Assembly (NCBI GenBank): GCA_046759145.1
Contig: JBHIBR010000106.1
Location: 1 to 6,465 of the forward strand
DNA: 6,465 nucleotides
Reading direction: 5' to 3'
From: JBHIBR01 sp046759145 [NCBI: Nitrospinota bacterium]
GTDB taxonomy: Bacteria; UBA8248
Shown here: piece by piece, positions 1 through 6,264 of the stretch
Numbering within the stretch: position 1 is the stretch's first letter
Layout: each line of letters begins with the position of its first letter
Made by a program: the position numbers and the translations under genes
The notes under the pieces: generated by a model
Database searches by the model: none
What the model saw: only the letters and a program-made list of their open reading frames with translations
What the model was told of the DNA's origin: nothing

Positions 1-533
1 CCGGGGTGCGCGGTCGCACCGGCCGCCCGGAGGTACTCCTCAACCTCTTGCCGGGAGGCGGGCCGAAGGGCCTCGGCCGGGTGGGCTCCCCGCATCGCGG
101 GGTTCAGGTAAGGCCCCTCCAGGTGGACACCCAAGATGCGGGCTCCCTTCCCGGGCCCCTGGCGCTGGCGCTCCGCCGCCTGCGCGAGCGCCCCGAGGGC
201 CCGCAGGAGGCAGCCGTGGGGGGAGGAGATGAGGGTGGGGAGGAAGGCCGTAGTGCCCCCCTCGGCGAGGGAGCGGGCGAGGGACAATACCCCGGGGGGA
301 TCTGCCTCCCGGAGGTCGATGGAGCCCGCCCCGTTCAGGTGGAGGTCGATGAGGCCGGGAAGGATCAGGTCGCCCGGGAGTTCCGCCTGGGGAACGCTCC
401 CCAACAAGCCCGCCGGGGCCGCCCCCCGGGGACCCACCCATGCGATGGTCCCGCCCCGGAGGATGAGGGCGGCATCTTCCACCCTCTCCAGGGGAGTGAG
501 GACGGTCGCGCGCAGGAAGGCGAGGGAGCTCAC
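1..533 (-). CDS. nagA: N-acetylglucosamine-6-phosphate deacetylase, N-terminal half (cut by window edge)
   Basis: Read leftward from a GTG at 533, this frame gives 177 codons and runs off the left edge. It belongs to the amidohydrolase family that removes acetate from N-acetylglucosamine-6-phosphate, a cytoplasmic step of amino-sugar and peptidoglycan recycling. Visible landmarks are the small N-terminal beta domain ending in LILPGLIDLHLNG (about residues 56-68), where the barrel begins, and GVHLEGPYLNPAMRGAH (about 135-151), the family signature whose Glu139 is the expected metal ligand. The first metal-site motif is H-x-N rather than H-x-H, closer to one-metal enzymes. The family is usually about 380 residues, so roughly half is present. 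No ATG is available; the GTG is chosen because residue 1 lies at the usual distance from the first strand and a GAGGGG stretch lies just upstream. It lies 135 bases after the preceding gene, in the same direction. NagA is the best match; another amidohydrolase of this subgroup is less likely. Confidence 0.88.
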   Translation of the reverse strand, partial: MSSLAFLRATVLTPLERVEDAALILRGGTIAWVGPRGAAPAGLLGSVPQAELPGDLILPGLIDLHLNGAGSIDLREADPPGVLSLARSLAEGGTTAFLPTLISSPHGCLLRALGALAQAAERQRQGPGKGARILGVHLEGPYLNPAMRGAHPAEALRPASRQEVEEYLRAAGATAHP

Positions 534-551
534 GGGCCCCTCAGCCGCGGG

Positions 552-666
552 GGCCGGGAGCCGGGCGGCTCCGGGCGGAAAGCCGGCTCCCTGGAGCCCC
601 CCTCTACAGCCGGGGCCCAAAGTGAGCGGGATTTCCGCGCCGGCCCGGTGGCCGGGAGCCGGGCGG
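552..666. repeat. 17-base direct repeat pair between nagA and its upstream gene
   Basis: The 17-mer GGCCGGGAGCCGGGCGG occurs at 552-568 and again at 650-666, in the same orientation, 98 bases apart. The second copy ends two bases before the stop codon of the upstream gene. Together they cover much of the 135-base gap. Function is unknown; both lie in low-complexity G+C-rich sequence. Confidence 0.5.
556..591 (-). repeat. Inverted repeat in the leader of nagA
   Basis: A 9-base perfect inverted repeat (arms 556-564 and 583-591, GGGAGCCGG / CCGGCTCCC) with an 18-base spacer lies 23 bases upstream of the nagA start. It could fold in the mRNA leader. There is no T-run after either arm, so it does not look like an intrinsic terminator. 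Such repeats arise easily in sequence this G+C-rich. Confidence 0.35.
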
Positions 667-668
667 GG

Positions 669-1271
669 CTATTTCTTCGCCTTGTCCTGCTTGCGGAAAC
701 GCGCGCGGACCTCCTGGTTGACCTTGATCAGTGTCTCCACGTTCTCCTTGGCCAGCTTGAACGTGGCGTCGTGGACCGCCTGCAGGATGAGCCTGCCGGC
801 GAGGGTGGTGGCCCCGGGGATGGGAGGAGGGGGGGATTTTTTGGGATCCCTGGCGAGGGCCTCCACCTGTCGGAGGATGGCCTGGTTGTCGTAGAGCTCG
901 TCCTCCGTGTAGCGGTAAGTGAGCTTCACATAGTCGCGCTCTTTGCGCGCCTCGTCCCGGGTCTCGCGGACGATGTTCTCCATGTCCACCCGGTGGGGTT
1001 TCTTGGAGGCGGCCCGGCAGAGTTTTTCGATTCTCTTGAAGTACCGCGCGTTGTCCACCTTCGGGGGGAGCTCCTCCCCGGGGATCTTGGAGCTCACCTC
1101 GAATTCGATGTACCGCTCCTTCGCCCGAGGGGGGCCGATCTCGTAAGTGATCCCCTTGATGTGGAAGCGGTCGCCTTTCTTTGCCCCGTACCTCTTCTTG
1201 TACTCCTCGGTGAGCCCGTCCAGGGCTTGGGCGGCGAATTGGGTGAAGAGTTGCTCTTGAAGCGTGGCCAT
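669..1271 (-). CDS. Conserved-looking hypothetical protein, 200 residues, basic
   Basis: I do not recognise this protein. It is 200 residues, soluble, without signal peptide or membrane segment, and rich in Lys, Arg and Glu. The N-terminal third (about 33-60) looks like alternating beta strands (DRFHIKGITYEIGP, then RYIEFEVSS). The middle (about 75-140) is charged and helical, a proline run SPPPPIP sits near 146-152, and a final helix ends in a lysine-rich tail (RFRKQDKAKK). The ATG at 1271 is preferred over an in-frame GTG at 1289: GGGAGG (complement of 1282-1287) is 10 bases ahead of the ATG, and the GTG itself falls inside that ribosome-binding site. It starts 54 bases after the ABC ATPase stop and points the same way, with no terminator between, so co-transcription is likely. 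Codon composition matches its G+C-rich neighbours. The fold suggests a nucleic-acid or protein-binding role at most. Confidence 0.8.
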   Translation of the reverse strand: MATLQEQLFTQFAAQALDGLTEEYKKRYGAKKGDRFHIKGITYEIGPPRAKERYIEFEVSSKIPGEELPPKVDNARYFKRIEKLCRAASKKPHRVDMENIVRETRDEARKERDYVKLTYRYTEDELYDNQAILRQVEALARDPKKSPPPPIPGATTLAGRLILQAVHDATFKLAKENVETLIKVNQEVRARFRKQDKAKK

Positions 1272-1325
1272 CGCGAGACGACCTCCCACCGAAGGTGAGG
1301 ACTGCCCCCGTTCCGGGCGGCCGCG

Positions 1326-2309
1326 TCAGCGCCCGTAGAGCTGTTCCGAGAAGTGGCACGCAGCCCAGTGACCCGACGTGATCTCCCGCATCCTCGGCTC
1401 CTCCCGCACGCAGCGCTCCTCCTTGTAGGGGCAGCGGGTGTGGAAGTAGCACCCCGAGGGAGGATTCACCGGGCTGGGCACGTCGCCGGTCAGAATGATG
1501 CGCTTTTTTTTGTACTTCGGGTTCGGCACGGGGACCGCCGAGAGGAGCGCTTCGGTGTAAGGGTGCTGGGGGCGGCTGATGAGCTCGTCCGCCTCGGCCA
1601 GCTCGACGATCCTCCCGAGGTACATGACTGCGATGCGGTGGCTGATGTGCTGGACCACCGAAACGTCGTGGGCGATGAAGAGGTAGGAGAGCTTGTACTC
1701 CTGCTGCAGGTCCTCGAGCAGGTTGATGACCTGGGCCTGGATGGAGACGTCCAGGGCGCTCACGGGCTCGTCGGCCACGATGAGCCGGGGGTTGAGGGCC
1801 AGCGCCCTGGCGATCCCGATGCGCTGGCGCTGTCCGCCCGAGAATTCGTGCGGGTAGCGGCGCATGTGCTCGGGCCTGAGCCCCACCCGCCTGAGGATGC
1901 TCGCCACGCGCTCCTCCCGCTCCTTGCCCTTGGCGATCTTGTGGATGGTGAGGGGCTCGCCCACGATGCTCCCCACCGTCATCCGGGGGTTGAGGGAGGC
2001 ATAGGGGTCCTGGAAGATGATCTGCATCTGCCGGCGCAGCCTGCGCATCGGCTCCTTCTCGAGCGTCAGGATGTTGACTCCGTCAAAGCGCACCTCCCCG
2101 CCGGTGGGCTCGATGAGTCGCAGGATGACGCGCCCGGTGGTGGACTTGCCGCAGCCGCTCTCTCCCACCAGCCCCAGGGTCTCCGCTGGCCGGATGTCGA
2201 AGTCCACCCCGTCCACGGCGCGCACGTGGCCGGAGACGCGGGAGAACACTCCGGTGCGCACCGGGAAATACTTCTTGAGATTGCTGACCGTCAACAATGA
2301 CTGCGCCAC
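1326..2309 (-). CDS. Oligopeptide/dipeptide ABC transporter ATP-binding protein (OppF/DppF type)
   Basis: This is the cytoplasmic ATPase of a peptide/nickel-type ABC importer. In the 327-residue reading, Walker A (GESGCGKST) is at about 49-57, the Q-loop glutamine ([12 protein letters not shown]) at 100, the ABC signature SGGQRQR from 157, Walker B LIVADEP at 176-182, and the H-loop histidine (FIAHD) at 214. The C-terminal oligopeptide-family extension starts near [12 protein letters not shown] (about 249) and has four cysteines (about 287, 293, 300, 318) in the arrangement shown to bind an iron-sulfur cluster in DppD/DppF-type subunits. GTG at 2309 is preferred because it gives the usual short lead before [16 protein letters not shown] at 2339 would add ten residues but has no spaced ribosome-binding site and would sit only about ten bases from the predicted transcription start. 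No permease, binding protein or partner ATPase adjoins it in this window. Substrate cannot be told from sequence: peptides, nickel, opines and sugars are all known for the family. Confidence 0.96.
   Translation of the reverse strand: MAQSLLTVSNLKKYFPVRTGVFSRVSGHVRAVDGVDFDIRPAETLGLVGESGCGKSTTGRVILRLIEPTGGEVRFDGVNILTLEKEPMRRLRRQMQIIFQDPYASLNPRMTVGSIVGEPLTIHKIAKGKEREERVASILRRVGLRPEHMRRYPHEFSGGQRQRIGIARALALNPRLIVADEPVSALDVSIQAQVINLLEDLQQEYKLSYLFIAHDVSVVQHISHRIAVMYLGRIVELAEADELISRPQHPYTEALLSAVPVPNPKYKKKRIILTGDVPSPVNPPSGCYFHTRCPYKEERCVREEPRMREITSGHWAACHFSEQLYGR
1504..1511 (-). other. A8 run with A-AAA-AAG slippery heptamer inside the ABC ATPase gene
   Basis: On the coding strand the codons TAC AAA AAA AAG CGC include A_AAA_AAG in the correct phase for -1 slippage, the heptamer known from E. 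coli dnaX. It falls just before the cysteine-rich C-terminal region. In a gene this G+C-rich an eight-base A run stands out. No clear stimulatory element was established. Confidence 0.3.
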
Positions 2310-2356
2310 TTCACGCCCCCCCTTTTTGGGGGCCCCCATGTCCCCAAAAGATATAT

Positions 2357-2385
2357 TTCATACCAAATCCAACTCTTGAGCGCAA
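2357..2385 (-). promoter_or_regulatory. Predicted promoter for the ABC ATPase gene
   Basis: On the minus strand, TTGCGC (2385-2380) and TATGAA (2362-2357) are exactly 17 bases apart. The -10 is preceded by TGG, giving an extended -10 shape. It lies in a short A+T-rich patch in otherwise G+C-rich DNA. The -35 matches the sigma-70 consensus at only three of six positions. The implied start near 2350 leaves about 40 bases of leader before GTG 2309. Confidence 0.4.
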
Positions 2386-2508
2386 GTGCATCCGCTTTTG
2401 CGCTGCGGTCGGTTTCGCCCCCCGCCCCCGGTTGCCCTGGCGGGAGGCCATTTGTTATCTTGGCGCAGCGCTTTTCGTTGCGGTCCGGCTCAAGGAAGGA
2501 AGGTTGCC

Positions 2509-2844
2509 ATGGCGGAGGAGGGAAAGGCGGCTTTGACCGCCCGTGACATCGAGAAGATGACCGTCACCAAACTCCGGGAGGAGGCCCTCCAGTTCCCTGA
2601 CCGGCTGACGGGGGTGCACGGGATGAGCAAACAGGACCTCATCCGCGCCCTCAAGACCATCCACGGCATCCCCATCGAGGAGTCCGGGCGCCGGGCGGCC
2701 GTGGACAAGACGGCCATCAAGCAGCGCATCCGGTCCCTCAAGGCCCTCCGCAACCGGGCCCTCGAAGAAGGGGACCGGCTCTCCCTCAAGCGGGCGCGCC
2801 AACGCATCAAGGCCCTCAAGCGCAGGCTCGCCCGCGTCACCTGA
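2509..2844 (+). CDS. Rho-N (Rho termination factor N-terminal-like) domain protein, 111 residues
   Basis: A small basic protein. Residues about 12-52 match the Rho-N helix-extended-loop-helix domain, a SAP-like fold found at the start of transcription terminator Rho and in stand-alone nucleic-acid-binding proteins: MTVTKLREEALQ, then TGVHGMSKQDLIRAL. Residues about 66-110 form a strongly basic helix (KQRIRSLKALRNRALEEGD, then RARQRIKALKRRLAR). This two-part layout is familiar from small proteins of deltaproteobacteria and similar groups. The ATG at 2509 is chosen because AAGGAAGGAAGG ends five bases before it; the frame is open back to 2386, but that extension is proline- and cysteine-rich and unlike a protein. 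Its TGA is followed after one base by the first possible ArsS start, so the two are probably co-transcribed. A role in RNA or DNA binding is inferred from the fold; the target is unknown and there is no ATPase domain, so it is not Rho itself. Confidence 0.88.
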   Translation: MAEEGKAALTARDIEKMTVTKLREEALQFPDRLTGVHGMSKQDLIRALKTIHGIPIEESGRRAAVDKTAIKQRIRSLKALRNRALEEGDRLSLKRARQRIKALKRRLARVT

Positions 2845-2849
2845 GGTGG
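2843..2849 (+). promoter_or_regulatory. Ribosome-binding site deciding the arsS start
   Basis: GAGGTGG overlaps the TGA stop of the Rho-N gene and lies eight bases before GTG 2858. The earlier in-frame GTG at 2846 falls inside this motif and has no ribosome-binding site of its own. This favours GTG 2858 and implies translational coupling to the upstream gene. Confidence 0.6.
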
Positions 2850-2857
2850 CGGCACCC

Positions 2858-3823
<966 letters not shown>

Positions 3824-3931
3824 GGCGCCGGGCTGAGCTGTACTCCCTATCTCCTCTTCAGTCAAAGCGCATCCAGGCGGGACCCCGAGCTGCCAAGGCG
3901 CGACCGGGAGGCGCGTCGCAGGTAGGCGGGG

Positions 3932-3951
3932 AGGGGGAATTCCGGCCCCCT
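3932..3951. other. Short G+C-rich inverted repeat between convergent genes
   Basis: A-GGGGG (3932-3937) pairs with CCCCC-T (3946-3951) around an 8-base loop, directly at the end of the cysteine hydrolase gene in the 126-base convergent gap after arsS. No T-run follows on either strand, so it is at best a weak terminator or 3'-end structure. Confidence 0.25.
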
Positions 3952-4660
3952 AGCTCGCCCTCGCCATCACCTTCTCGAGTTTGGCCAGGAACTCCTCGGT
4001 GGTGAGCACCCAGCCCATGCACCGGGCGATGTTCTGGAGGGCGAAGGTGTGGAGGTCGCTCCCGTACATGCTGTCGGCGCAGTCGGAGATGACGGCCAGG
4101 GTGTAGAGACGGTTGCTCGCATCGAAACAGGCGCACTGGACGCAGGTGTTGGTGTTGATGCCGAGGAAGATGAGGGTCTCGACCTTCAGGGTCTTGAGGA
4201 GGTACTCCAGGTCAGTCCCGTAGAAGATGCTGAGGGTCTTCTTATTGTCGATGACGTAATCGCCCGGCTCGGGGCCCACCTGGGGCATGAGCTCGGTCTG
4301 GACCGACCCCTCCAGGTTGTGGCCGGGGAGATTGGAGGGGGAGGGGACGTGGGGGGTGAGGGACGCCTTGGCCGCCACCACCGCGCGGTGGAAGGGGCGG
4401 GGGTTGGCGTTCTCAATCGGCCGCTTGACCAGCACCACATGAACGACGGGGAGGCCCGCCTCCCGGGCTGCCCGCAGCAGCCGCCCGCTGTTCTCCAGCA
4501 CGCGGGCCGCCCGCTCGGCCGGCACGGGGAGGGTCGCGACCTCGGGGTCCAGGTGCCCGCGGTGCATGTCGATGGTGACGACCGCCGTGGACTTGGGGTC
4601 GAAGCGGAACTGTTCGTTGAGCTTCTGGATGAATTCCGACCGGTCCAGGATCTGGTCCAT
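3950..4660 (-). CDS. Isochorismatase-family cysteine hydrolase
   Basis: A 236-residue cytoplasmic hydrolase of the isochorismatase-like/cysteine hydrolase superfamily, which includes nicotinamidases, N-carbamoylsarcosine amidase, ureidoacrylate and biuret hydrolases. These mostly cleave amides or carbamoyl groups through a Cys-Asp-Lys triad. All three residues are visible: Asp31 in VVTIDMHRGHLDP, Lys140 in VIDNKKTLSIFYGTDL, and Cys173 in FLGINTNTCVQCACFDASN. The GIN-TN-CV context carries the cis-peptide turn typical of the family. Extra cysteines at 176 and 178 replace the usual Thr/Ala-Arg after the nucleophile. The N-terminal 25 residues form a short extra helix seen in many hydantoin- and ureide-type members. 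The ATG at 4660 has an AAGGAGG seven bases upstream (complement of 4668-4674). It begins 30 bases after the NYN gene stop on the same strand, so they may share a transcript, yet it is G+C-rich like the rest of the window. The substrate cannot be assigned. Confidence 0.93.
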   Translation of the reverse strand: MDQILDRSEFIQKLNEQFRFDPKSTAVVTIDMHRGHLDPEVATLPVPAERAARVLENSGRLLRAAREAGLPVVHVVLVKRPIENANPRPFHRAVVAAKASLTPHVPSPSNLPGHNLEGSVQTELMPQVGPEPGDYVIDNKKTLSIFYGTDLEYLLKTLKVETLIFLGINTNTCVQCACFDASNRLYTLAVISDCADSMYGSDLHTFALQNIARCMGWVLTTEEFLAKLEKVMARAS

Positions 4661-4690
4661 CGGTTTTCCTCCTTGCCGTTGGGCAATGTC

Positions 4691-5245
4691 CTAATTCGGG
4701 GTTGGCCGCTTAATCCTCTGGAGAATTTCTGAGGTGAGCTGGAATCTTTCGTCGCAAATCTCAAAAAGTTCTCGGCTGGGGCTCGTGTCGCGAGAAAAAC
4801 TGCCATGCCAGAGAGTAACGAGAACCCCCTCCCGCTTGACAGCCTCAACCGCTGGCAGGAGGTCACTATCACCGCTGAACAAGGCGGCCCTATGAATTTT
4901 CCCCTTTCCAGCGAGAAGGGCCATGTCTACTCCCACCATGCAATCAACTCTTTTTTGGATGTACTCTCCTCCCCGGAACGCGAGTTGGCCCAATCTCACC
5001 TGAAAGCGAGGCAAATGATTTAAAGCTGTTATAAATCCGTGCTTTGAGGCATATCGGCTCTTTTCTTCTTCTGTTGGCGGATTGCCGAGGTAAGGAAGAC
5101 AATGGTAGTAGTATGCGCGCAGGAGTTCGTCTGGCGAGGAGATCTCCTTGGCCAATTTCTCGAAATCTATTCGTGCGTTAGCGAAATCGTAATAGAGAAC
5201 CTTGTCTATGTATCCACCATCGAGGAAAACCGCTACCGAACCCAT
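4691..5245 (-). CDS. NYN-domain protein (LabA/DUF88-type, PIN-like putative ribonuclease)
   Basis: A 184-residue single-domain NYN protein. NYN domains share the PIN/FEN nuclease fold and are presumed metal-dependent RNases. The expected acidic residues are present: Asp9 in VAVFLDGGYID at the N-terminus, Asp107 in the MVGVDMALLA helix, and Asp126 and Asp128 in ALFSGDSDLLPAVEAV, followed by the characteristic KREGVLVTLWHG strand. An insert at about 40-100 (YYYHCLPYLG, then RFQVRLGQLAF) matches the shape of LabA-like proteins. No membrane segment. ATG 5245 is favoured because it starts at the conserved strand and GGGGG lies ten bases upstream; ATG 5254 is a close alternative. The frame stays open to an ATG at 5362, but that codon would sit about six bases from the predicted transcript start with no spaced ribosome-binding site. 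The gene is visibly less G+C-rich (30 of 60 bases at 4741-4800, against 43 of 60 at 3001-3060 in arsS), suggesting acquisition. Target RNA and role are unknown. Confidence 0.9.
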   Translation of the reverse strand: MGSVAVFLDGGYIDKVLYYDFANARIDFEKLAKEISSPDELLRAYYYHCLPYLGNPPTEEEKSRYASKHGFITALNHLPRFQVRLGQLAFRGGEYIQKRVDCMVGVDMALLAGKGKIHRAALFSGDSDLLPAVEAVKREGVLVTLWHGSFSRDTSPSRELFEICDERFQLTSEILQRIKRPTPN

Positions 5246-5280
5246 GGCAGACATGCCCCCACATCGGATAATGCGCCCCC

Positions 5281-5319
5281 AAAAATAACAAGGGGCTCCT
5301 CCTTCCTGAGAAGAGCCCC
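5281..5319 (-). terminator. Intrinsic-terminator-like hairpin in the NYN gene leader (possible attenuator)
   Basis: On the minus strand, GGGGCUC (5319-5313) pairs with GAGCCCC (5298-5292). Four more pairs, two of them G-U, extend it to about 11 pairs around a CAGGAA loop. The T-rich tail TTGTTATTTTT (5291-5281) follows at once. The tail is only on this strand, so termination would be leftward. It lies after the predicted promoter and before the predicted NYN start, which is the arrangement of a leader attenuator. Confidence 0.6.
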
Positions 5320-5374
5320 GTAATACCCCTCCCGCCGTGTCCGTAGAAACAGCGGGGGCCATCCCTTTATCATA

Positions 5375-5403
5375 AATTTAACACTTGGTGCCGTTCGTGT
5401 CAA
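5375..5403 (-). promoter_or_regulatory. Strong sigma-70-like promoter for the NYN gene
   Basis: On the minus strand a perfect TTGACA (5403-5398) is followed after exactly 17 bases by TAAATT (5380-5375), four of six matches to the -10 consensus, in A+T-rich DNA. This is the best promoter in the window. The implied start near 5368 gives a leader of about 120 bases before ATG 5245, containing the terminator-like hairpin. Confidence 0.65.
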
Positions 5404-5502
5404 GAGAAAATCTGATTGCAGGAAAGATATTGATAAAAAATGACTTAGCTAAATTCTGGTAATGTCAACCAAAATACACCACTGCCTGCCGTTGGAGTAC
5501 CC

Positions 5503-5531
5503 TTGGGGGGGCAGCCGGGCTTCGCTAAAAT
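5503..5531 (+). promoter_or_regulatory. Predicted promoter for the 149-residue protein gene
   Basis: TTGGGG (5503-5508) and TAAAAT (5526-5531) are 17 bases apart; the -10 matches five of six consensus positions, the -35 only three. A start near 5538 would leave about 78 bases of leader before ATG 5616. It is divergent from the NYN promoter about 100 bases away. Confidence 0.4.
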
Positions 5532-5615
5532 AAGGCAATGCCCCCTGGGTCTCCCTTCCACCCCCGGGGACTCTAGCACAACGGGATGTGGGATCAACCG
5601 CGAGAGGAGAAGCCC

Positions 5616-6065
5616 ATGGCGTTCCAGGACGCGGCGGCCGTTTTTCTGCAAAAAGCGGCTCAGCACTTCGGCTCGGACGAGCGCTTCCAGGTGGAGATGG
5701 AGAGCGGGGGGCTGGAGCTGCGCCTCCGGGTGGCGGAGCGGGTCTGGTACGAGATGACGGCCTTCGAGGAGGAGGGCCGCCTCCGGGTGGGCCTCGCCCT
5801 CAGCGACCGGATAGCCAACGAGGCCATCGAGCAGGCCATCCTCGACAGCAAGGACACGCTCAGCGAGTTCTGCGAGGCGGGCTTCGACGACGCGGGGGAG
5901 GAAGAGCCCCACGAGGTCAAACACTTCCACGACGGCAACTTCCGCTTCTGCGTGGAGCTTCCCTGCGACGAGGCTCGCTTCGGCGAGGGGGAGTTCTACG
6001 CCCAGTCGCTTCGGGTGCTGGAGGGGCTCTACGACGCCTTCCAGGAGCACGTGGAGGGGGAGTAG
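5616..6065 (+). CDS. Acidic hypothetical protein, 149 residues
   Basis: I do not recognise this protein with certainty. It is 149 residues, very rich in Glu and Asp, soluble, without signal peptide or membrane segment. It reads as an alpha/beta domain: helix (DAAAVFLQKAAQHFG, 5-19), strands (RFQVEMES; LELRLRVAERVWYEMTAF; LRVGLALSD), a helix (about 67-87), an acidic linker (GFDDAGEEEPHE), a strand (FRFCVELPCDE), and a final helix (QSLRVLEGLYDAFQEHV). That order resembles the YbjN / type III secretion chaperone-like fold, but this is a guess from pattern only. ATG 5616 is chosen because AGGAG lies six bases upstream; an in-frame ATG at 5586 would add ten residues without a good site. Codon use and G+C content match the chromosomal genes of the window, although A+T-richer DNA lies on both sides. 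It is the only gene in its predicted transcript as far as can be seen. Confidence 0.85.
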   Translation: MAFQDAAAVFLQKAAQHFGSDERFQVEMESGGLELRLRVAERVWYEMTAFEEEGRLRVGLALSDRIANEAIEQAILDSKDTLSEFCEAGFDDAGEEEPHEVKHFHDGNFRFCVELPCDEARFGEGEFYAQSLRVLEGLYDAFQEHVEGE

Positions 6066-6192
6066 GGGGAAGATTTGCCGGACCGACGGCTACTTGACGA
6101 CCTTTGGACGACACACCCGGCTTTCACGAAATGGGGTTGAATGGATTCGAGCGGCCAACGGGACCGGAGGGGCATCCTTTCAGGTTGAGATG

Positions 6193-6216
6193 GGAAATTC
6201 CCGTAGAGGAAATTCC
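6193..6216. repeat. Tandem GGAAATTCC repeat
   Basis: GGAAATTCC occurs at 6193-6201 and 6208-6216, 15 bases start to start, and each copy is nearly palindromic. It lies 50-120 bases before the possible starts of the run-off gene, where an operator could sit. No promoter with good -35 and -10 boxes was found beside it. Confidence 0.35.
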
Positions 6217-6264
6217 AGTGGTGGCGGACTTGGACCCGTTCCCTGCCGGGTTCTAGAGGTATGC

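Noticed and set aside
40-441. Minus-strand frame of 133 codons
   Set aside because: It is out of frame with nagA, which shows family signatures in the same stretch; this frame is a proline-glycine shadow.
6-1298. Plus-strand open frame of 430 codons
   Set aside because: It lies antisense to nagA and the 200-residue gene. Its translation is Gly/Arg/Glu-rich with no domain, as expected opposite G+C-rich genes.
1275-1300. Small hairpin around the ribosome-binding site of the 200-residue gene
   Set aside because: Six pairs with one G-U and a three-base loop; too weak to call in this composition.
604-1452. Minus-strand frame of 282 codons overlapping the ATPase end and the hypothetical gene
   Set aside because: The other minus-strand frame has proper starts, ribosome-binding sites and protein-like composition. 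This one is Gly/Pro/Arg-rich; it matters only as the -1 frame after the A8 run.
1353-2300. Plus-strand open frame of 315 codons
   Set aside because: It is exactly antisense to the ABC ATPase, whose motifs are unmistakable. The translation is a low-complexity His/Val/Asp-rich shadow.
2432-2460. Possible promoter for the Rho-N gene (TTGCCC, then TGTTAT or TTATCT)
   Set aside because: With TGTTAT the spacing is only 15 bases; with TTATCT the -10 match is poor. Not convincing in either form.
2386-2508. N-terminal extension of the Rho-N protein from ATG 2386
   Set aside because: The extension is unlike protein and the ATG at 2509 has an excellent ribosome-binding site.
3885-3925. GCGAC / GTCGC inverted repeat in the convergent gap
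   Set aside because: Only five pairs and no T-run; expected by chance in G+C-rich sequence.
4049-4732. Plus-strand frame of 227 codons
   Set aside because: Antisense to the cysteine hydrolase, which has its full catalytic triad.
5246-5362. N-terminal extension of the NYN protein from ATG 5362
   Set aside because: The ATG is about six bases from the predicted transcript start and has no spaced ribosome-binding site. The extension would be encoded by the terminator-like hairpin and resembles no known part of the family.
5445-6050. Minus-strand frame of 201 codons
   Set aside because: Antisense to the 149-residue gene, which has the better ribosome-binding site and more protein-like composition.
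5588-6097. Plus-strand frame of 169 codons in another phase
   Set aside because: Gly/Arg-rich shadow of the 149-residue gene.
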